Below are positions 57,676-64,000 of a stretch of 64,000 bases of DNA, piece after piece. The stretch is from Marasmius tenuissimus (Eukaryota; Basidiomycota; Agaricomycetes; Agaricales; Marasmiaceae): contig JAQOTA010000057.1 in the NCBI GenBank assembly GCA_029532415.1, positions 62,001-126,000 of the forward strand. Reading direction: 5' to 3'. Position 1 is the first letter of the stretch, and each line of letters starts with the position of its first letter. The position numbers were made by a program, and so were the translations under genes. The notes below the pieces were generated by a model that saw only the letters and a program-made list of their open reading frames with translations, ran no database searches and was not told the DNA's origin.

Positions 57676-60600
57676 GGATTGGATATGGCATACCATTATT
57701 CACGATTCGGTGCAGGAACCTCCGAGCAAGAACGTCAAATCTTAGAGTGTATAGACCTGACGTGACTCAGACGAAGCGGGGCAACTTTAAAAATTATGTG
57801 AGGGTTTCGATATACTGTTTGCGTGTATATTTTCAGGCGTATAGACATAGAGGTGTCGAATTTAATTTTGTTAAACTGGTTTCCCACTGAAGTGATGACT
57901 ACATGGACTTTAGGGGAGCACGAACATTGAGTGTTCATGTTGGAGTACAAATGTGAGACTGTGGTCAGAAAGGGACCGTGAGAAAGGTTATACTGTTATA
58001 GTAAGTGATGCCGGGGGGGACGGCATATTGACCCATATAGGGGAGAAAACTCTCACACTTATGGGTTTGGCGTGAAAAAGTTTCCAGGATCGAAATAGCT
58101 GAATATCTCATTCCTCGAATTTGGAACCAGCATTGACTTGTAGGCTGCATGACTCAACTTACAAACTGTGAGCTGGGCACTCATAGATTTAGACGGAGAC
58201 CCGTGCTGCACAAATTTTACTGACATCACTCCGTATACTATCGTCTGGAAGGCTGATATGCTACTCTGGTCGCTATTTTTTGCCAGCGCCGCTGCTATCA
58301 GTATCAAGGAAGAACACTCTAGTTTTACTTGATAAATTGGTGCTTGGGTATGGGACGAAGAGCTGATGAGATCGATCAGGAGAACAAGGGAGGTTGGGTT
58401 TACATGTCGTGCCGGCGGCACTTCCCCCAAACGCTTAAACGCACTTACGAGACTGGTAAGCCAATTGTGTTCTTCTTCTTTCAATATCCCTTTCATACCG
58501 GCTGCAAGCTTGTAGCAGCTCCAGTCCTGGGGCTTTATGGGGAACGGGATGATACCGGAGGTGTTAAACCCTTGGTTGATCTTCGCCTCGAGCTTCCTGG
58601 ACGTAGTGTTGTTTGTTCCCTCGCGGGTAATAACTTTGACATTTGCGTACCGCGTCGTCAGGAATAGTTGATGGGGAACCAGGAATAAATGCTGGTCCGA
58701 GTGAGCATGAGAGGTGCAGCGGGGCGATATACGGGGGTACGTCTTAACTGCTCACTCCTTTCTCTGAGAACATTGAGCTTGCTCTCTGGCCCACTTGTCC
58801 AAGATGAAGGCGTGCTTTGAGTTGAAGACTTATTTTACAAGTTGTTGTTCACTCAATGTACGAGTTGACGGCTCCTGCATGGTCAGTGTTTCGCCTCCAG
58901 ATTCCAGAAGGTGGGCCTCACGGCAAATAGGCTGAAAGGGTCGTATGGGTTGGAGCGGAGGGACTGCCTCGCTTCTGTTTGTGACTAACAAAGTATGTTT
59001 GCTCGCTCGCGTTTTAATTTAGGCCCCTCCTCCCGAGAATAGTTTCGAAATTTCATGTTGGACGGTTGTTTGGGGTACTGTCAAGGATAGGTGATGTCGA
59101 CCTTGTCATATCGGGCAGATCGAGAGTAACTGAATGGCTTGAGGTATTGTGTAAATCACTGATACCATCCAGTCGCTTTGACTCGAGCTTGTTGAGGCGT
59201 TCTAAGCGAGGCCCCGGAAATTAAGCATGGGAGATCGTATGCAAATTTGCCGAAACATAATCATTGAATACTCCGTATGAGTATCTACTGCATTTTGTCT
59301 TACCAGAGCTCGGGTCAATGCCTCGCCTCCAGATTATTTAGTTGCGCTCAGTCTTGAGACGGAGGGTCTCACGATTTTCATTTCTTTCTGTTCCTGTGGG
59401 GTATACCTGAACTTCCATGAAAGCTGAGGATGGAGAGGGTCTAAGCGAGCGGAAAATTTTTGAAGTAGAATCAGGATAAATATATCGCTTGTAGGGCTAG
59501 TGACGAGTCAGACTGGGCAAATTGGGGATGTTTACGCTTGGGCGTGGGCTTTCTGTAGGGTCCGTACATAAGAACGTCTATATCCGATGCGCTCGGGCGC
59601 ACGGTGGTCCAAAAATCTGTTACCAGTAGGTAGGAGATTGGATGTTCGTTTGGGACACGAGGTGAGTAAAGCATCGTGGAGCTTTGCAAGACTCTATCTA
59701 GCAGGAGCAGCAGAATTACATGCGATAGCCTGGTACAATAGCCCGCAGCTCTTGTTTCGCAGTTATGGCGGCCAGTTGTGCTCACCAGTAATCTCTCGTG
59801 AGTGTACAAATTTAGCCAGCCATCAATTCGAGAGCCAAATAGGAACTAGGACGCTGGAAGCAGAGATTATCCTGAAGATTGCGACTTTATGGGTCCTCGT
59901 GGGCGTTAGATGTGACGGACGTCTAAGAACATGCAAGGCAGTTGATACGCATACCATAATACCATCTGTTTCTAGTGCAACTCAAGCTAGGTTATAATGT
60001 AATGGACAGCGCAACATGGCCTACCAATGACGAATTAGATGGAATAGCCAAAGTCTCATTAGATTAAGGTCACCATTGTCGGACTCTGAGCTGTCCCCTC
60101 CGGAATCCCTCCACAATTACCAATGGGACGTTCATCTTCACGTATTTAAGGCGGATGTTGGTCTGGTACAAGTCCGATGTGGATGTTAGAGTGTGTATGC
60201 CAGCTCTGGTAAAGAATAATTCAGACCAGGGCGACCGGCATACAGTCATGAAACTGACCTTGTCGAACCAAATCCCTAAACCTTTGATGTACGCAACACA
60301 TGAGTTTTATTGACCCAAATGCAGCTCTTTCTAGTAACTCAACTCGATGATCTGAATACCAACTCTGCGTGCCTCGAAGGGCAACGGAATATGACTTTGA
60401 CTCGGGAATCAGCGATGAGATTTCATTGCCAAAAGCATTAGACTGAGATTAAGATGAGTCAAATGGGTCCAAGCTGACCGTGCTGAGCTCCCTGACACGG
60501 GCTCTAGCCATCCATGGTATGGAGAAGGAGTGATACTCAAGTTGCTGAGCGTCGTGTTAGTCTCAAACGTTCAAAGGCATGGGTATTGCCGCCCAAAACG

Positions 60601-61520
60601 TTTAGTGAGTGAGTCTGCACTGGAGAGACAAGGCGTTTGAGGTCTAACGTTCTATAGGTAATATATCGACTCGCAGTAGAGCTGCAAATAAATCAGACTT
60701 GTTGATCCGTTCATCATGTGTTCCATAATCAGAGCCTATCGAGATAGGCCAGTTTCCGTTCCTCTTTCTCAATATGATCGAAGTCGGCATCCGTCGCCTC
60801 AACAACCCACAGGTTGCGAATGGAAGAACTCAGAAACTGGTATGGAGATGACGTGTACTGAAATTTGAGAAGACGACAAGGGTGAGTGTGTGGTGAGACC
60901 TGGGCGTTTAGATGGTGAAAATACACTGGCCAACTATCCCCGGAAACTGCAATTTGGAGGTATAACAGCCCCAGCCGCAACTCGACTCTAAAATCTGGGC
61001 CGGAGAAGCATTGGCTCGAGCAGTCCTGTACCGGGTAAGCAAAGGTCGTATATTGACCCACAAGACGGAGCTACGAATGCATCAGAATCGTCTACTCGCC
61101 TGTGACTTTGGGGTTAACCCACCTGATAGGAACCGTGTGCTCTTCATTTGTTCTGAAGCAAAACCTATCGAAAACGCTGTGTCAGTATACGCTCGCCCCC
61201 CGACTGGCGTCGGGTATATTGTCTGATTCCCGTGGTTTACAAGCCACAGGAAACCAAAAATGGATATGGCAATATGGTGTCCTGAATATCTGAAGATCGA
61301 AGATGACAAGGTAAAGTAGTTACGTTTGTTCAGAGTCCAGACGGCGAACCTATACAAGCTCGATGACACACTCCCAGGAGCTGAAATTTGGGAACGTAGC
61401 ACGCACGAGCATTTTCTCCTGCTACATCGCAGCTACAAGCTCACTCACACGGCGAGTTTTCCGCTTGTAGGGTTGGGTTGGAGCGGAGAAAATGAGTAGA
61501 AGGATGCAGGAGCTTGGAGA
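57676..61520. other. Gene-poor region upstream of the retrotransposon
   Basis: About 3.8 kb in which the longest frames are a 145-codon minus frame (58496-58059) and a 136-codon plus frame (59587-59997), neither with a recognisable domain. The 58.1-58.7 kb stretch is somewhat coding-like on both strands and might be a decayed gene. No RNA genes, tandem repeats or terminal inverted repeats were recognised. Confidence 0.4.
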
Positions 61521-62120
61521 GAAAATCATCGTTTTGGAATCCTCTGTTACAGTTACGAAAGGGGGTATATCATTTCTTTCATCTATGATATCTTATCTAT
61601 ACTCTGATACGTTTATCTGATCACAGTGTTATTTATCAGACCACAGTATTCGCAGTAGTTCACAGTATGTACGCAGCTCCAGCTTTAGTATTGATATTTG
61701 TACAGTAGCAGGTCCTGCTCTTCAGCTTGACCTTACAACTCAATCTCACATTCACGACACCAGAACCAAGACAGGTCGATAACTCAGTATTGAGCTTACG
61801 TTGTGAACACCAGTCATAACATAAGGTCAAGCTGATTACCAGAACAGCCGACTTATCCAAGTTTAGGCTATCCCAACAATCCAGAAACCAGAAACCCAGA
61901 ACCAAACGACAAGATTTCTTTTCGATCCAGAAACCCATCACCAGATACAGAACCCGAATCCCCAGGAACTGTCAGTAGTCCCAAAAGTGACGATTGGCCT
62001 TTCCTTCCATATCCAGAATATAGAGGCACTTTGCAATCCCCACCAGCAGATTTATTCCAGAACCTTAATTTAGGAAACGATTCAGATATAGACTGGGAAA
62101 CAGAATCAACAGAATCAGAA
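61521..62120 (+). other. Probable 5' LTR/leader region of the Ty3/gypsy element
   Basis: AT-rich, gene-free DNA just upstream of gag, where a long terminal repeat and primer-binding site are expected. The 3' LTR lies outside the window, so the LTR cannot be delimited by comparison. No primer-binding site matching a tRNA end was found with confidence. The gag frame is already open from about 61836, but the first ATG in that frame is at 62121. Confidence 0.35.
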
Positions 62121-63119
62121 ATGTCAGGACAGACAGGACAAGGAGTGACCGTGAACACCCATGCTAAGGAGATAAAGATTGGCACCCCTAAGGATTTCGA
62201 CGGTGACCGCACGAAAACCGAAGAATTTCAAACTGATGTCGACTTATATCTTACGGCAAACAAAGAAATCTATTCAGATGACAAGAAGAAAGTAACTTTC
62301 ATGCTATCCTACATGAAAGGAGGACCGGCCGGAAGATGGAAGACAGTACGAATCCAAGAATACACGAAGGCAGGAGGAATATGGCCGACATATAATGCTT
62401 TCAGAGCTACATTCAAAGAAGCATTTGGAGAATCAGACGAAGCAGGAAACGCCTTGAACAAACTTCGACAACTTCAACAGAACAAAGACACAGCTGATGA
62501 TTACGTCTCCAAGTTCGAAACACTAGCAGCTAAATCTGGAGTCAGCGATGATACAGCCTTAATTGACTATTTCGTAAGAGGACTCAACGAGTGGATCAGG
62601 GATAGGATGTACGAAAGAGAAGAAATGCCAACTACTCTTGCATCCTGGAAAACAATAGTCAAAAGGATGGACAACAATAAGAGGAGAGGAAAAGGAATAG
62701 CCAGCTATCTCAGCAGCACAGTATCCAAACCGAAACCTCAGTCCGTCCCGAACTATCAAACCCAACGAGATCCGAATGCTATGGACGTTGATCAAATTCA
62801 CATTGATCGGCTTAGCCCGGCTCAGACACAAGAATATTACCAGAAAGGACTTTGTTTCAGATGTGGCCGTCAAGGACACATCGGAAGAAACTGCCCCAAC
62901 CGACAGAGACAATACCAGAACAGATCCCAATATCAGAACCCACGACCCCAGTATCAGAATATGAAACCAAACGATAAAGTCCTTGTGACTATTCCAAAGG
63001 CAGAAGCGGATAAAATGAAACCCAGTGGCTATACTCAGATCAGATCGATCTATCAGGAAATGACCGACGAACAAAGAGAAGAATTTCATAACAAGGTAGA
63101 AGAAGAGGGTTTTATGTAA
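62121..63119 (+). CDS. gag: Ty3/gypsy retrotransposon Gag polyprotein
   Basis: Starts at the first in-frame ATG (MSGQTGQGVTVNTHAKEIKI). The frame is open about 95 codons upstream without an ATG, so an upstream or non-AUG start is possible. The retrotransposon-gag capsid region spans about residues 20-200, including KIGTPKDFDGDRTKTEEF, AGRWKTVRIQEY, FKEAFGESDEAGNALNKLRQ, TADDYVSKFETLAAKSG and YFVRGLNEWIRDRM. A CCHC zinc knuckle follows (CFRCGRQGHIGRNC). Then a repetitive Q/Y/N/R tail with several YQN repeats leads to the stop TAA at 63117-63119. Gag forms the virus-like particle that packages the element RNA. The frame is intact. The end of gag overlaps pol and contains a frameshift signal. 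Confidence 0.9.
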   Translation: MSGQTGQGVTVNTHAKEIKIGTPKDFDGDRTKTEEFQTDVDLYLTANKEIYSDDKKKVTFMLSYMKGGPAGRWKTVRIQEYTKAGGIWPTYNAFRATFKEAFGESDEAGNALNKLRQLQQNKDTADDYVSKFETLAAKSGVSDDTALIDYFVRGLNEWIRDRMYEREEMPTTLASWKTIVKRMDNNKRRGKGIASYLSSTVSKPKPQSVPNYQTQRDPNAMDVDQIHIDRLSPAQTQEYYQKGLCFRCGRQGHIGRNCPNRQRQYQNRSQYQNPRPQYQNMKPNDKVLVTIPKAEADKMKPSGYTQIRSIYQEMTDEQREEFHNKVEEEGFM

Positions 63120-64000
63120 GGCAGACTGAATCGACGTCATCTCTGCCAGCTTCCGTATCTATTTCCAATCTAACTGTAGCGACTGTTGACCAACACTCAA
63201 TACATATTCCTATATTTATAAAGATTGGAAATGGAAAATCCGTCGATACTAACGCACTTATAGATTCAGGAGCAGGAGGAACTTTCATTGATCGAGAATT
63301 CGTGGAAAAACACCGAATAAATACAAAACTACTCGAAAAACCGATCAAGGTATATAACGTAGATGGAACCCGGAACAAGACCGGAATGATTTGCAGATCT
63401 GCTTCACTCGATGTCACAATAGGAGGAACAGAAATGCAAATTCAGTTTCTCGTCTCTGGATTAGGAAAGGAAGAAATAATCCTTGGACTTCCATGGCTAC
63501 GAAAACGAAATCCTCGGATAGATTGGGCAAAAGGTACGTTATTTTTTCCGAAAAGTCCATTAACGTTTCGAAGCAGGCAGGAAAGATCCGATATTAGTAT
63601 CCGAACCTTTCAGGAACTCAAGAATCAAGTAACACCAGAGGTTTATATCAGAGCCAAGACAACGGTATCACAAGAATTAGCGCAAAAGAAAGATCAGGGT
63701 AAAAAGTCTATCGAAGAACTAATTCCTGGATATCTTTCAGAATACAAAGAACGATTCGAGAAAAAGGCAGCAGAACGATTTCCCGAATCAGGAACTTATG
63801 ATCATGCAATTGACTTCAAACCAGGGTTTATGCCAACAGGATGTAAAATCTATCCTATGACGCCGAAAGAACAAGAATTACAAGATGAATTCTTAAAGGA
63901 AAACCTACAAAAAGGGTATATCCGACCATCCAAATCACTGATGGCTTCCCCGTTCTTTTTCGTTTCAAAGAAAGAACAAGGAGCTTTTCGACCATGCCAA
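63092..64000 (+). CDS. pol: Ty3/gypsy Pol: aspartic protease and start of reverse transcriptase (cut by window)
   Basis: Open in the -1 frame relative to gag from 63092 to the window end. The protease active-site motif LIDSGAGGTFIDREF begins at about 63257, with the usual C-terminal signature EIILGLPWLRKRNPRIDW (about 63473-63526). After a linker, the N-terminal reverse-transcriptase region is seen: DHAIDFKPGFMPTGCKIYPM, then QKGYIRPSKSLMASPFFFVS and KKEQGAFRPC at the very edge. The catalytic YxDD motif, RNase H and integrase would be beyond the window. No ATG is suitably placed at the start, so expression is probably by -1 ribosomal frameshifting at the heptamer at 63107-63113. The frame is intact as far as it is visible. 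Confidence 0.9.
63107..63147 (+). promoter_or_regulatory. Candidate -1 ribosomal frameshift site (slippery heptamer plus hairpin)
   Basis: The gag frame reads GAG GGT TTT ATG TAA, so GGGTTTT (63107-63113) fits X XXY YYZ in the zero frame. Six bases later GGCAGA (63120-63125) can pair with TCTGCC (63142-63147), with a possible extra TGA/TCA pairing inside the loop. Slipping by -1 places ribosomes in the pol frame, which is open from 63092. Spacing and geometry match known -1 signals. Function is inferred. Confidence 0.7.

Noticed and set aside
62031..62120. Gag start at 62031
   Set aside because: The codon there is TTG; the first ATG in frame is 62121. An upstream non-AUG start remains possible but is unsupported.

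Overview
This is a window of fungal nuclear DNA, most likely from a mushroom-forming basidiomycete (Agaricomycete). Genes are broken by many short GT-AG introns (about 45-110 bases). The protein families seen are typical of that group: F-box proteins with C-terminal zinc fingers, a TET/JBP-like dioxygenase, a JmjC protein, a Helitron and a Ty3/gypsy retrotransposon. No bacterial-type operons, Shine-Dalgarno sites or CRISPR arrays are visible.

Left part (1-25 kb): three same-orientation (minus) paralogues of one eight-exon gene family of unknown function, with start codons near 1741, 11626 and 22050, about 10 kb apart. Their upstream regions are also duplicated. The DNA between them looks gene-poor and decayed. 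Within it, at 16.8-17.6 kb, is an old large inverted repeat carrying a duplicated gene-end fragment. One arm of that repeat has been interrupted by a 141-base palindromic MITE with a TA target site.

Middle part (25-58 kb): gene-dense and rich in regulatory or mobile functions. In order: an F-box/zinc-finger gene (minus), a small three-exon gene (plus), an autonomous-type Helitron on the minus strand (Rep HUH plus Pif1 helicase plus a C-terminal USP-like cysteine-peptidase domain) broken by three nonsense codons and one frameshift, a 16-exon Ulp1-JmjC fusion gene (minus), an F-box/LRR-like gene with an apparent frameshift (minus), a small three-exon gene (minus), a TET/JBP-like 2-oxoglutarate dioxygenase (minus), a long disordered-plus-globular protein of unknown function (minus), another unknown gene (plus), and a two-exon F-box gene (plus). 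Ubiquitin/SUMO-type proteolysis (F-box, Ulp1, USP-like) and dioxygenase-type chromatin or DNA modification (JmjC, TET/JBP) recur next to transposons. That combination is the most distinctive aspect of the window.

Right part (58-64 kb): about 4 kb with no convincing gene, then the 5' part of a Ty3/gypsy LTR retrotransposon: leader, Gag with a CCHC knuckle, and Pol (protease plus the start of reverse transcriptase) running off the window. Gag and Pol are in different frames and meet at a textbook -1 frameshift heptamer followed by a potential hairpin.

All exon boundaries were read by eye from GT-AG signals and reading-frame continuity, not from transcripts.
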